From contig JAJEKB010001477.1 in the NCBI GenBank assembly GCA_022393335.1, forward strand, positions 1-64,000: a stretch of DNA of 64,000 bases, given 5' to 3'. A program made the position numbers and the translations under genes. Below are positions 24,091 through 38,757 of the stretch, piece by piece. The notes under the pieces were generated by a model. It had not been told where the DNA came from. It made no database searches and saw only the letters and a list, made by a program, of their open reading frames with translations. Source of the DNA: Macrotrachela quadricornifera (taxonomy: Eukaryota; Rotifera; Eurotatoria; Philodinida; Philodinidae). The stretch's first letter is position 1. Each line of letters begins with the position of its first letter.

Positions 24091-26271
24091 TATCTAAAAT
24101 AAAGAAATATATAATCGATATATGAGTATATATAATACATCATATGAACAAACTAAGTTATGGTTTCGCATGATTAAACTATACTTAATATTACATATTA
24201 CATATTAATATGACATAAATATTCTTTCAATCGATATAACCAGTCTAATTGAATTAGTCGATTATTGAGCATAACCATATATACCATATCATGTCATTTC
24301 ATTTCTTTTAGATGATATATCGCCGATTGTTAGCTCGATTTTTTAATGTATGACAGCAGGAATGTTATTAATTCAAGAATTTTTTTCCTTCGTTTTTTTT
24401 TATGTTCGCGTATATATACATTATAATTGAACACGATCAAGATCACTATCGAAAAATAATGTGTATTGAATGACGATGGGATGTGATACAAAATGAATGA
24501 TAAAACAAAAAAGAAAAGGAGGTAACGAAAGTGAACACATTTATATTGAAGATAAATCAAACATGCGATATATATATGTGTGTCTCGATAAAAATTAATC
24601 ATTCAAATCATATAGAGAGAGAGAGTTACAATTTTAGTATTATGAAATAACAGATAATCATCAGTTTATGTCTCGTTTTTTGAGACTTTGAATAGTTTAA
24701 TGGACATTTTTTATTATATATATATATATATATCGTTAAAATTCAGAGAAGAAGCAATCTTACTCATGGTTAATATGTGTACCATCTGTTGATGTGCATG
24801 TATGTTGATAAAGGTTGTACAAATAATAATTTCTAATCTTTTTTGATGATGATGACAAGGAAAAAGACAGAAGATTGTTATAGTTTAATTTCAATATAAC
24901 ATGCAATCATATTTGTACAGACGACCATTGGTCAATCGGAAATCTAGTTCATTAGATCTTTTTCTTTATTTTTTGCTCTTATAATTAAAATACTGATTAT
25001 CAAAAAAATGTCAGATAGTTTTTTTTTTCTGAACTTACTCGATTCTTTCAAGCATTGTAACACTTATGAAAAAAAGAAAAGAATACGACTTTGAATGTTA
25101 TTCCAAGCGTATAATAGATACGACATGATAATAGAAGAGAAAAAAGGAAAAAAAAAAGTAAAACTTACTTTTTTCTCTCTTCTTCTATTCATACATAATG
25201 ATGATGCTTATGTATAATAGATAATTATAGATAGAAAATCTCATTGAAATGTTAAGGTGAGGATGATTAGTTCAACACCTTTCCTGACTGATGGTATTCT
25301 TATCTAATTATACACACATATAATGATTATAAAATTGATGTTAGATGGTTATTTATGATTTGAAAAGAAAAATAAATGAATGCCTCAGGTGTTCAACAGC
25401 TTGCCTGATTAAACTAAAGAGAAAAACTATTGTTTGATGTATATAACAAGTCATATTTCCGGATCAGTTATTTCATTGAAATAATATTTGTATTATTACC
25501 TTGAATAATCTCTCTCATTTAACTATCATCTGTAATCATTAATAGATTTGATAGATGACAAAAAATCTCATTATAATTTCGATTTTAAACGTAGCTTATT
25601 GATATGCTGCTTCAGATCATTACTGCAATAGTAGATGAAAAGATCATTATTATTGTATACATACATATGTATATATATATGCTAGTTTTGTCTACTTGAT
25701 TTTGACAGGTCACACTTATAATTTGAATATACATATATACTTGATAAGTTAATCTTTAACAGTTAAAAAATAATTAAGTAGTAATTATTTCTTCTTCAAT
25801 TTTAATGATAATATTTATAGATGATAAGAAAACTACTTTCAATAAATATAACTTAATGAAAAAAAAAAGCTCTGCATTTTTTAGCCTTACTTACCTGCTT
25901 GGAGCAACCTGCATAATTGCATATATTATTTTATTAAGAATAATATAATATATACAAGTGAGTTTTATAAGGTTTATTATAGGTCTTCATTTAAAAAAAG
26001 ACGTGAAGGACAAATCATTGACAAGTCAAACTATATTAGATGTTTATTTATTGAATACTGCATAAAGATCTTTTTTATATTGCACTGTGAAAGTTATAAA
26101 CTAATATCTTATATATTATAAAAAAAAACAGAAGAAAAATCTATAATATTAGTTGTTTTTTTGGAATAATGCACTGTTTATCAAACAAAACAAAGGAAAG
26201 AATCATTAATCACATAATATATCGGAAAATCATTAATGAAAAATAAAATAAATAATAATAATAATAATAAT
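24091..26271. other. Intergenic region without a supported gene
   Basis: This is the divergent or spacer DNA between the start of the DDR gene and the end of the aminomethyltransferase gene. It is AT-rich with a short TA run near 24716 and an AG run near 24614. The ORF at 24330-24602 has no recognisable signature. The part nearest 24091 should contain the DDR promoter, but no specific element can be named. Confidence 0.5.
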
Positions 26272-27824
26272 TTATTTCTTCTTCTTGCTTGTTGGAGCTT
26301 TATAATAATTTGCTGGTACAAATGGCATTTTAACAATTTCAGCATCAACAGTTCGGTTACGAATATTAATTGCTACTTTATTTCCAACTTTTGCATATGG
26401 AGTTTCAATATAAGCCATACCAATATTTAAAAGTTTAAGTGATGGTGATGGACAACCACTTGTTACTTTTCCAATAATACGATCATTTTCATTTTTACCA
26501 CCTCGTATTTCTGCTCCACTTCGTGGACATGAACCTGATGATTTAATTCCAACACGTTTTTTTGATGGACCTTTTTCAAGTTGTTCTAAAATAATTTTTG
26601 CACCGGGAAAATCTGCTAATTGTCTTCGACGTTTACCAATAGTCCATGCTAAATCAGCTTCAATTGGTGTTGTTTGTTCATCAATATCATTTCCATATAA
26701 ACAAAGACCAGCTTCAAGACGAAGTGAATCACGTGCACCAAGACCAGCCATTTGAGCAATACCAGATGATAATAATGCTTTAGTAACACGTTCAACATTT
26801 GTATTTGATATACTTATTTCAAACCCATCTTCACCTGTATAACCAGAACGATTAATACGACATGGAATAGATGAATCATTATCAAAATTTGTTAAACGGG
26901 TTTGCATAAAATAAAATTTTGAAAGATCTAATGATGATGGAAGATGAGGTTGAAGTACTTCAGCAGAACGTGGACCCTAAAAGATTTTCATAGTTTTTTT
27001 TTTAAAATAAATCAAATAAAGACATGAATGTAGAAGAAAGGCAAATCAAAGTCTAACTTGTTAAATTATCTAGCAAGTGAATCCTAACATTTTAATACTA
27101 GTTTCATCAAGTTTTAGTCTAATTTTGAAAGCATATAGGTTTGATCAAGAAAATACAAATATTTGCCTTTTTAAACTTACTTGTAATGCAAGTAATGCTT
27201 GATTATCAAGTACTTCAATTTCAACATCTAAACCTTCTCGTTTAGCTTTTTCTAATTGAGTTTGTACATGAGCAAGATCTTGTGTAGCCCGACCAGCATT
27301 TGATACAACATATAAATAACCTTCACTTGTTTTTGTAACAATTAAATCATCTAAAATTCCTCCTTTATCATTTGTATATAAAGTTAAACATGCAGAATTT
27401 TCCGGTAGATTTTCCAAATCCGATACAATTAATTTTTCAAAAAATCGAATACGATCAGAACCTTTTACATGTATTTGTAACATATGTGAAACATCAAATA
27501 TTGATGCATCGGAACGTGTATGTAAATGTGATTGAAGAACAGATGCAGAATATTGCACAGGTAATGACCAACCACAAAAATTAACCCTGAATATATATTA
27601 TGATAGAAAAATAAATAAATATAATAATAAACTCACATTCGTCCAAAATTTTTTAAATGAAAATCATATAAAGCTGTTTTTCTATTCGGTTGTACATTAG
27701 CCGTATTTCGTGGTATTGAAGGTGTTTCACATTTATTATTGCTTTTCAATGATGATAATGTTATTCTTCGACATTGTAAAATCAATCCTCGATTGATTAA
27801 AGTTCGTGTTAACAAACTCGACAT
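26272..27824 (-). CDS. AMT: Aminomethyltransferase, T-protein of the glycine cleavage system
   Basis: Three exons (27824-27637, 27586-27181, 26976-26272) join in frame to 432 residues. The protein is a mitochondrial enzyme that takes the aminomethyl group from the H-protein lipoyl arm, giving ammonia and 5,10-methylene-tetrahydrofolate. The first 45 or so residues are rich in Arg, Ser and Thr with few acids (MSSLLTRTLINRGLILQCRR), as in mitochondrial targeting peptides. The core then follows the family closely: TALYDFHLKNFGRM, FCGWSLPVQY, DASIFDVSHMLQ, GGILDDLIVT, YVVSNAGRA, GYTGEDGFEIS, GLGARDSLRLEAGLCLYGND and VTSGCPSPSLK. It ends MPFVPANYYKAPTSKKKK. The length is near the usual 400 or so, and no lesion is seen. 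The gene is downstream of and on the same strand as the dystrophin locus, with 288 bp between them. Confidence 0.95.
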
Positions 27825-28112
27825 CTAAAATACCCGTTTTTTTTTTTGTTTGGTTTTTTTTATTTTATTTATTTAAAATGCATATATATATATATTTATT
27901 ATATGTATTAAATAGACAAAAAACAACAACAGAATGACTGAAAACATTCTCCACAACAAACAAACAAAATTATTCTAAGATTTTTGTTTATATCGGATTA
28001 TTACTACCTGAGAATATAAATTCAACGAAAAACAAAAATACATTGTCTAATTAAATTGCACATAAATATGAGATTCAAATAAATAATGATTGCCTGAGAG
28101 AATTTCTTTTTT

Positions 28113-31100
28113 TTATGAAGATACAATTTGTTGATAAAAATTTGAAGATGTAGTCGATTGTGGCTCGGTTATTACAGAAACAAGATCACCTACTGCACGA
28201 TTGATATCATCAGCCATATGAAAAAGATTATCAATTGTTAATAAATCTAATTAAATAAGAACAAAAAAAACAATTTTTTATTTTATAAAAAATTTTATTT
28301 ACTTGATTGTCTTTCAAGATTTCGATCAATTGAACGACGTAAATTATGTGAAGGAGACTAAAAATTTAAATAAAAATCTAATAAAAAATAAATAAATTTT
28401 CTACTTCTCGTAGTAATAATTGTTTTGAACGTTTTAATTGTTTTCCTAATTGTTTATTATGTTCTTCAAGAATTTTCATTCGTTGTTCTAATTTTTTTTT
28501 ATATTGTCGTAATAATTTAGCTTCATGTAATATTTCACAATTATTATAAATATCTAATTGATTATCATTTAATTTTAATTGTTCCTGATGTTCATTTATA
28601 ATTAATGATTTTTCCATATGTTCTTGACAAAGACGTTCATATTCATTTTGTAAAAGACGATTTTCATCTTCAAGATCATGAATAATTGCTTCTAATTCAT
28701 TTCGTTGATCATTATCAAATGAATCCGAACGAGTTAATAATTCATGAGCGATAGCACGAGGCTAGAAATTAAAAAAATTTATATGTACTAATTGAAAAAA
28801 TAAGTCGATTCATCTTTCAAAAAAACACGAAATACGTCCATCTCTAGGTTGAACCTGGCTGATAAGGAAACTATTCGAGAGTACTCATTGTTTAAGCTCA
28901 TAAAGACATCTTGATGAAACTAGTAAAAGCTTATAAGCATTCGTTTTTTCATACCGATTTATATGTAGCATTATTTAAATTTTTACAATGTTGTGCAATA
29001 ATACCATGTTCATCATCACTAAATAATAAAAATTTAAAGTATTATTTTGTCGAAAATTTTTATCTACATACGATGCATTAGATGAAAAAAGTGGTTGTGT
29101 ATTTTCAATTTCCGATCTGAAGAAAAATTTTATTTTATATAAAAAAAAATGATATAAATAAATTTTTTATACTTTAAAGGTGTAGTTAATGAAGAAACAA
29201 TTATTGGTGATGATGAAAGAGTTTGTTGTTCATTCGTTGTTATAGTATTATCAAAAACATGTGGTAATGGTAAATAACCAAGTTTAGGATTTTTTCGATG
29301 TTTCGCCCATAATTTATTTTTAAATATACGAAAAAAATCTCGAATATCTTCTGATGATGTTGTCTATGAAAAAAATAAATAACATTATTTTATTAAATTT
29401 AAAATAACAACAAACTTCAGTATAATATTCTTGTAATGGATGATCCATTTTAAAAATTTTTGTTTGTTTACCAGAAAAAAAACAATTTTGACATATGTCA
29501 CAATTGAAATATTTTAATGAACGATAACGAAAACCAAGTATTGGATATATTTTACATATATTACAACGTGCTTCATGTTTAGCTGCTTCACTTGCAGCTA
29601 AACGATGCATTACAGGTAACCAAACAAGTGATTGTGGTTCAAGTTTAACCCAATCAAGAAAATTATCTGTTGTTATTACATCTGGATTATGTGCCTAAAG
29701 AAAATTTTTTTTTATTTTTTTTACATTTATTATTGAAATTTTCTTACATATTCAAAACAACTTTGAACACTTGGTTCAACACTTGATCCACCAAATGCTG
29801 CTATTTCACCCAGTTGTTTAGGAATCTAAAGAAAGAATGAATTTGTATATCTTCCATTTTTTTGTATATTCAAAAAGTGAGTACACTCTAGAATCGGTCA
29901 GTGTGTTCGACCATCCGTTTACACGATACAGGGATTTTTTCTCAGAATTATTCTCAACATATATAAATCGACTCAGTTTCTAACGCTGGTTCCGAATATG
30001 ATACTCGTTTTGAATCAAATCGTAGTTTTTTAAGTGAAAATTGCCTAAATAGGATTCCCAAAATACACAAAACTTGTATCCTGAGATGTCTCGGGTGACT
30101 AGCGGTTTTGGGTTGTTCTAGATGAATGGTTTTGTCGCTACTAAAAAGAGTTATCAAATGGAAAAAATTCGAATTCGATAGCTATTTATATTGGTGGATT
30201 ATTATGAAAATACTGATGCTTTTATGTATCATATATCTCTAATAGATCCATGAGGTTATCTATGACTACAATCTTGCTAGATACAAGCACAAATCCATTC
30301 TGAAATAACTCTTCCTACCCAGTTCTCTAAGTTGAGCACGAATATGAACTCGATTTCTGTGATTTCTAAAAATAAAACATCACTGTGTGAGTTGAGTTAA
30401 TAATGATTAGATAGGGTTGCCTACAGTGTCGTCCATGCTAACTTGGCTCCCCAGTTTCTTTTATAATTTAGTGAGAAAAGATGTGTCTTGTAGAAAGATA
30501 TGCCTTGAATATCATGCACCAGATGAGAAAAATCCAAAATACTACCGTTCCGACGTGTAATATTTCTTCGAATTTGCTCAGTTTTTGACTTCTAGCACTT
30601 CTTCTATCTTATAACGTCATCACTTGAGTAGAATGAATTTATAGATTAAACTATTCGCTGTCCAATTGAGATGTCCCAGAGCTCAATTTGTCATCAATTA
30701 CTTTTACTTTTTGACGTACACATAACACTCAGATTTAAATTCGAGGTTTTCACATTTATTATTAAAATCAATTTGGTTAAAATATTTCATAGAAATGTCA
30801 TTTTCTCATTCATTATATATTTGCATGCCGAGAAACACTTCCGTACTCTCAGAGCATATCTTTTAATTAAAAAATTATTTTCTTATGAATTATCTTATTC
30901 ATAATCAACATTACTGAAGCCAATGAAAGAAAAATATTATTAAATTTTGTATACATACAACAATAGCTTGTTGAAATAAAATCGATAAACGTTGTCGATC
31001 AAGAACATTCCGATCATCATTTTCATAAGTTGCTAAAGAGAATATATCTAAAAAAGAAACAAAATCATTAAAAATATATCTATATTTAAAAATGATTATA

Positions 31101-34100
31101 CATCGATATTTTTCTTCAATATTTCCTCGACAAAGTAATGCTAATGCCATTTTCATTGATATTAAACGTATACAACCAGTTTGATTTCTAAAAAAAAAAG
31201 AAAGTTTATTTTTAAATAATAAAATTTTTCTTATATATTACATATCATAAATATTTAATAACCAATTTAATGTTAAATCTGTTGTAAGTATAATATTAAT
31301 TAATTGTGGATATTCATTTGATGTTTTTTCATATATTTTTTTTAAATAATCAAGTATTTCTGTTATATTTATATTTTTATTTAATGAATCAATTATTTCA
31401 TTTTCTTCGAATACATTTATTATATCATTTAATGATATTAAATCAACTAAAATAATAATAGCAAAAAAAAAAAGAAAATTTTTTAATCAATAGAAAAAGA
31501 AAAATTTCTCATACGACAAAGACATTTTTGTAATGTACGAAGTTTCATTGCTGTACGATAAGCAGAAAATCGTATATCATTAAATTTTGAAAATGAATGC
31601 ATTAATTCAAGCCTAAATACATATAATAGGAATAAAAAGACATTTTTTTTGTTTTAATTTACATTTTTGGATGATTCCAAGAAGTTGTTTGATCAGAATG
31701 ACTTTAATAAAAAACAAAAATTTAAATTTAAATAAAATTTTCTTATTACTTTATATAATAAGGTATTTTATTCATAGTTGTTGTACGTTGCCAAGGATAT
31801 TCTACTGAACTTGAATAAATATCATTTTCAGTATTTTTAATTGAATCTTGTAATGATTGAATTCGTTGTGTAATTGATGTTATTGAATGTTCCCATCTAT
31901 TTATATATTAATAAAAAAAAAAAACATTTTAAATAAAATTCAAGTTTCTTTTTGTTTATATACCTTTGATTAAGTTCTTGTGCATGATTAGTAACTTGAA
32001 TATTATATTCATTTTCAACATTTTGTGCTGATTGTTGAATATCATCAATTGCTGTTTTACATAACATTAACGTTGACAAAAGATGCTAGAAATAAATAAT
32101 GATTATTTATTACAATTATTTATAATAATTTAATACTTTAGCTTGTTCAATTTCAGTTGGTACTTGTTCGGTATTTAATGCTTTAATTTGTGGTTTATGT
32201 GCATAGATAAGTTCAATTTCAAGCAAGTGTGCATGTAATTGATCACACTTGCGACGTAATTCTTCGACCGCCTAATAGAAAATAATAATAATAAAAAAAA
32301 GAACATGAACAAATTAAATTTACCGTTTGAGTACGTTGTAAAATTTTTAAACGAGATTGTATATTATTATTAGCATTTTTCCAATGTTGTGTTAATTGAA
32401 GAACATGTCGACGAACTTTACGTAATGTTAAATCGGAATGTTTTTTTAATGATGGTGAAGGTGTTGATGATGATGAACAACCTCCTGTTTCGTCTACAAA
32501 AAAAAGTAAATATATTTTAATAATAACAAAAAAATAGGAAGGTCAGGATTAGTAGATAAATATATGTATATTCGCTTTCTGTATGGTTTCATCAAATGAC
32601 AAATGATATTATAGACAACGACCTCTTTTATTTTCTCTTTACATACCAGCACTTTCAACGCCGCTCATATCTTTATTATCTGGTGTATATAAACGTTTTC
32701 CGGTATTGATTGCATGTTCAACTTGTAAACGAAGATTTTGTTCGAGTTCATTTATAATACGCTTAAAAAAAAAGATAAGAAAAAAAAGCCTAATTAGAAA
32801 AACTAACTTGGCAATCAGAAATAAGTTTTTCATAATCATTGAAAGGTTGTTTTGTATTAGTTTTAATTTGTTCTTCAATATCTTTTATATGTGTAATTAA
32901 TGTATTAATATTATTAATATTATGATTAATATTTGTTTTAATTGCTAAATTTTTCTTTTGAATATCTTCATATTGTTTTTTTATTTGTAAATAATGTTGT
33001 TGTAAATGTTCTACACGTTGTTTATCATCATTATTTAAATTTTTTTCTAATAAATTTGATCGATTTTCTAGCTGTTGAATAAGTTTCTATAAAAAAAAAA
33101 AGAAAAATGAAAATATTTCTTTATACTATAGAATAAAGAAAAATAAACTTTTAATTTCATATGATTATTATCATTATCTTGATATTGATGAATAAGTAAT
33201 TCAAATTCTTTTAAATATTCTTCAAAATCATTAATAGTTTTTGATATATCAATATTTGTTAATGGTACAAAAACATGAGTTCGTTGTTGATCATTTAACC
33301 ATTGACGAATATGATTTGTCATTTCTTTTGGATAATTATCAATTAATGTTGTTATTTCATTAGTTGCTGTTATAAAATTATTTTCTGTATTAAAATGTAA
33401 AACAAAATTTACACGAAGACGATCTATATGAGATGTATCGATTAACATTTGTTGTAGTATCAATTGCCGATTGGCAAGTTCATTGTATACTAAATAAAGA
33501 AACGATAAAGAATAAATATAAATATTTATATAATACTTTTATCAGATAGAATTGCGTTTAAATTAGATATTTGAGAATTTTTATAATGTGTTAAAAAAGT
33601 CTATTAAAAAAAAAAATATATATTAAAAAATCTTTTTTTTTTATTAAATATATATTTTACTTTAATTTGATTTTTAAGTTGTTCTATTTCTTGACGATTT
33701 CCTAATTGTACAATAGTATTTAATAATTCTTTTGCTTGTTCTATTATATTCTGTTGATATTGATCAATACACGATGATGATAATAATGGTACTATTGGAG
33801 ACGATTGTGTAGTGACTATGTTTCGGGAATCAATGTCTATAATAAAAGAAGAAAAAAAAAAAAAGTAAATGTAAAAAGAAAAGAGCCGAGAAAGTACGAT
33901 TATTTTACTATTTCTACAAAAGTGTAAGAAGGTGAACTACTATACTCGGATGAATAAGAAGAAGAAAAAGAATAGAAAGAAAAGGAACTTGAAATCATAT
34001 GTTCACTTAACAGACAAATGAATAAAAGAAAGTAAGATTATCATTATCACTATATACTATTTAGTCAATAGATGATATATTTATCTAGAATGATTATAAC

Positions 34101-37100
34101 AAATCTATTATAAGATGAGTTGTTACTTTACTCATTTATTATATTCTATTACATCATTGATAATATATATTCTTTTCTATTAAAAGATTAGTTAATTTTT
34201 TTTTTTTTAGAAAATGTATTACAAATTTTTATTGAAAGGATTCTTTTAGAATAGAAATATGGAAATAAGGACGTGTTCGAGTATTAGTTTTTTAACTTCC
34301 TATAACAAGACAAGCAAGCATTATAGAGTATGATGAAAAGGCGGGATATGAAAAGAATTCAATTACATGTTTGCTTTATCTTTCTCTCTCTCTCTCTTGG
34401 TTTTTTTTTCTCGACATGTAGTATGCTGAGTCTTTTTTATATATGTGTTCATCATAAATTTTCTTCTATGATTATTATTAGTAACCATCATCAGATTGAA
34501 GAATAAAGAAAAGGATTAAGTATAATACATAAAACATACATTAAAGCTATATACCAATAAGGAGACAAAAATCATCATGAGATTTCTTATTCGATCTTTA
34601 TTTGCTATCAATGAAGTGATGATTATACTAAGTGAATTAACTATATACAGATGGTTATGAAATTATTGCCGATGATTGTTGGAATAGAAGATGGATAAAA
34701 AAAAGAAAAAAGATTGTCTTACATCATCATCATCAGACTTACTTATTGGTGATAGATTCATCCACATAGAAATTAAATTTTGAATTTTTTCTTGTATTTC
34801 AGAATTATTTTCTTGATTATATTTAGTTAATTCATTAAAATATTCTTGTCGTTCATTTAAAACTAATTGAATTTTCTATTAAAATAAAATATTTATTAAA
34901 AAAAAAAATATATTTTATTTGTTTTTTTCTTACTTGATTATCAAGAATTTTTGATTCATCAGTAAATTTTTTTAACCAATTATTAAATGTATCTAATTCT
35001 TTAATAAATCCATGTTGTTGTTCAATTCGATTTTCTAATTGAATACGTGCATTTATGATAGATGTAACAAGCTATGAATATATTATAGAAATGAATAGAG
35101 TAACAAAAAAGAAAAGTAGAAAATAAATCTAACACGCACTATTGTCAATTCATCAACTGATGAATGAATTATTTCATCTGTTATCATATGATTAAGTAAA
35201 GTTTTTAAATCACATAATTCTTCTTCACATTTCTTTAGAAAAGAAAAAGAAAAAAAATACATATATATATTAATTTTTAATTAAACTGACTTTTATTTCA
35301 ATAAGAAGATTATTATTATCGAATAATGTATTTAAATTAATTTGTTCTTGTTGTTTTATTAATTGTTTACCTTTTTTCAAACAATTTTTAAAATAATCAA
35401 TTAAATTTTCATTTTCTCTATGATTAGAAATAGGTAAAATTATTGAATTTATTGATTCAGATGATAAATATCTGACAAAACAAAAAAATATTAAATATAA
35501 AAAAAAAAACTCTTTTAAATATATATCTAACCTTTCTTTAAGTGTATTTAAACCTTTAAGAAGTATTTGCGATTGTTCTTTAATATCAAGAATTTCATTG
35601 ACCAATTCTTTTGTTTGTTCATCTGGTAAATCTGTAGTCATTGTTTGATTAAGTATTGTAGCACGTTCTAATATTGATTCATACTTATTTAATTCATCAA
35701 CATTCTATTCAAAATAGAAAAAAAATAAATCCCGAGATGTCATTGTTAGTAATATCAAACTAGTGATTTCTCCTTTAAGTTTTTCGAATATCAAAAAGAA
35801 CTCATGCATATGACACAATGTTAGTAAGATACAATTGTGCCTTACATTGATAGGAAAAATCTAATTTTTTCATAATTAACTGAATTAATCTAAATGTATA
35901 TATTCTTGTAACAATATAATCGAAATTATTCAGCATATAATTATATCACAAATACAATATTCCTACTTCGAATTATCAATCGAAAGTATAACGATCATCA
36001 AGATCTTAACATATCGAATTTAGAAATGCATCAAAAGTTATATTCATAATTCTACTAGTCTATCATACTAATACATATTTTTCTAATTTAAAAGAATGTA
36101 GTTATAATCATAGATCTATTTAAGATAAACTGACAGTTGTTTATATTTATTCTTTAATAAACATACTTTAATAATAAGTAATGCTTGTTGTTTATTATTT
36201 GATTGTAAAACATCATGAATATTAGCATTTATTGATGGCAACCAAACATTTAAACAATTTATATGCTGTTTGTATTCCATAAAAGATGGTATATTAACCA
36301 TTGTAAGATAATAATATTTTTTATAATCATTACACAGATATAAATATTCGTTCGACAGATGTTTGATAAATGTTGATGTTGGATCCAATTGTTTTGCTGT
36401 CTTTACAGCTGGTGCAAGACTAGTAATTGCATCTTTTATAGTCTATAAAACACGAATATTCTCATATGACAATTATTAAGGACACAAAAAAAAATGTGAT
36501 ATGATGAACGATTTTTCTTCATCGTCTTATTAAGCTTTTTCTTCATCATCATTTTTCGTTCTCACCCTAAGGGCTGACGAGAAGAATGGAGTTTTTATTT
36601 TTTAATAGAAATCGAGCATACAATGGCTACTATATATATATATACACCAATGCGTTTAGGGAATAATCAACTGTAGAGAGAGAGAGAGAGAGAAAAAAAT
36701 AGAAGTTACGATCTATCATGAAATATATAAATGATAGGTTATATGTATATACATTTCTTAAAACGAGAATATTCCTAATAAAACCAAACGTTATCGTTAA
36801 ATCTTGATGTATATGATATAAATAAACTTTAAATTTTGTTTAATGTTATTTAAAAGAAAACCTCAAAGTTAATGTTATGTATTCCTCTTTGCGTGACTTT
36901 TTTGTTCAAGTAAAATAGTCAGTTCCTATTCTGTTTCCGATATAATATTGATAATAATAAAGTCTTACATTTCCTTTTAGTCAAATATAATTTTTAATGA
37001 CAGTTGAATTTTCAAACAAGAATATTTTCTAATACAAAAAAACCTTCTCGTTTATGACAGCAAAAGAATCCTATTGTATATTGTTTTTGTTATTCAATGA

Positions 37101-37243
37101 CTTACTTTTAATTTATTAAATGATTCTTGATTATATATTGATGTATTAATACTAAATAAATACTTATGTAAAGTTGAAATTGATGACAATAATTTTTTTA
37201 TACATATTATAAAATCTGATGATATATCTTCAATTTTTTCCAT
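28113..37243 (-). CDS. Dystrophin C-terminal unit: spectrin repeats, WW, EF-hand region, ZZ, coiled coil
   Basis: A multi-exon coding unit starts at ATG 37243 ([17 protein letters not shown]) and ends at TAA 28113. It runs through distal spectrin-type repeats (37.2 to 32.2 kb) into a WW domain ([17 protein letters not shown] joined to [14 protein letters not shown], about 31.8-31.7 kb) and the EF-hand-like region ([51 protein letters not shown]). A ZZ zinc finger follows ([20 protein letters not shown] then [11 protein letters not shown], about 29.55-29.45 kb). A C-terminal coiled coil ends it ([56 protein letters not shown]) and a final [19 protein letters not shown]. This is the beta-dystroglycan/syntrophin/dystrobrevin-binding end, and the domain order is that of short vertebrate dystrophins such as Dp116/Dp140. 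The exon 1 donor is phase 0. It may also be spliced to the upstream unit as full-length dystrophin. Confidence 0.9.
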
Positions 37244-37968
37244 TAGGTAATTTCTTAGATATCAACAATTAAATGAGACAATCTAATGATAGATTTGCGT
37301 GTTATTATACTTTGATGACAAGGATGATAGAAAAAGATACACGAGAAAAGTAATTGTTCTATGTTGATTTGTCGCCTCTATAGTAATAATACAAAAAAGA
37401 ACTAACCAGCATGACATAGTTAATCTTATATATATATAGATATATGAGAAAAAAAAAATAGTTAATTATTTTTATAGTACATATGTTGACTTGATTAATA
37501 TTTTTCTTTTGTAAAGATATGTCTATATTGTTAATGCTTATTCTATAGATAATCTTTTTGATATTCCGAATGATATATGAGTTTCTATAATAAATAAATG
37601 ACTATGTATATTCTTAATTTTTGTTTTTCTTTTGTAAAAAGAACCAGATGTTATTATATTGTATTATTTTATTTTCTTGTAGCAAATACTTATATATTTT
37701 TATTAAAGAGACTGAGAAAAAAAAAAGAAAAGAAAAAGACAAATTGTACTAGTAAAAAGTTTCGAACAGATGAAGGATAGATCTTTTTTTAGTTAATATT
37801 TAAAAAAAAAAAAAGAAAGAAGAAACCACTGCGGACTGGCACCGACACAATTAAAAATTAGTTGACAAAAAAAAAAAACGAACGCATGTATACACACAGC
37901 AAACATATTTTTTTCTTTCTACTAGTAGAATATATAGATAGGAGTAACTCTCTCTCACTCTCTCTCTC

Positions 37969-38757
37969 TTAATTAACAATTCGTGTTGGATGTGGTCCAA
38001 CATTTTGAGTTATATAAGATTGTTGCCGATAACTATTACCAGCACTTCCTCCTCCTGCTCCTCCTCCTCCGTATTGTTCATTATAAAAATACGGTGGATA
38101 TTGTTCATGTTTATAACCATTTGTATGTCGATAACTAGATGATGTACCAGCAGAAATACCATTTGTATTTGATACTTCATAACGAACTGGTATTGAACGA
38201 TTAAGTGTTTGAGTTTGTCCACTTGTATTGGCTGAATGTGTCTGCATAGTACCACTTGATTCATGTTGTTGTCGTTGAGATTCACCACGTGATGTACTTC
38301 GTTCGGCAATATGTCGATCAATAACACGTTCACGATACATCATTGGTTGTTGAGGAGCATAATTAACCATTAATGGTGCTTGAACAGGAAAACCACCATT
38401 TGGCATACTAGCAGATTTTGATATTGAATTTTGATAATTATCTTGATATCCTTGTTGATTCATAGATTGTTTTTTATAATGAACATTTGAACGTTCATGA
38501 GAACGATAACGTGGATGTAATAATGGTGATGATGGTGCACTTATTGTATGATGATCAATAGCTTTTAAACTACGTACACGTAATAATGGTTGTAATTGAT
38601 ATTCTTCATATGATGGAATATAATGTGGTTGATCATCAGTTTTATAACGATCAAGTGAATGAACTGTTTTACGATATTTTGTATTATATTGTGGTGCTGG
38701 TTCACTTATAACTGAACGTGTATCATCAATATCATAAATAAAATCGGAATCAAATTC
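37969..38757 (-). other. Alternative terminal exon with low-complexity tail
   Basis: A phase-0 acceptor (TTTTCTAATGCAG) opens an exon of about 263 codons with an in-frame stop at 37969. The tail is low-complexity with Ser, Gln, Tyr and Arg (SLDRYKTDDQPHYIPSYEEY, ISAPSSPLLHPRYRSHERSN) and a Gly-rich run. No transmembrane or known domain is visible. AATAAA-type signals on this strand occur near 37690 and 37670, before the next ATG at 37243, so transcription could end here. Confidence 0.65.

Noticed and set aside
26236..26430. A plus-strand ORF over the 3' end of the aminomethyltransferase gene
   Set aside because: It is the antisense shadow of a strongly conserved coding region.
38010..38333. 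A 107-codon ORF in an alternate minus-strand frame of the terminal dystrophin-locus exon
   Set aside because: It is an out-of-frame shadow of the longer frame, which joins the upstream exon through a good acceptor.
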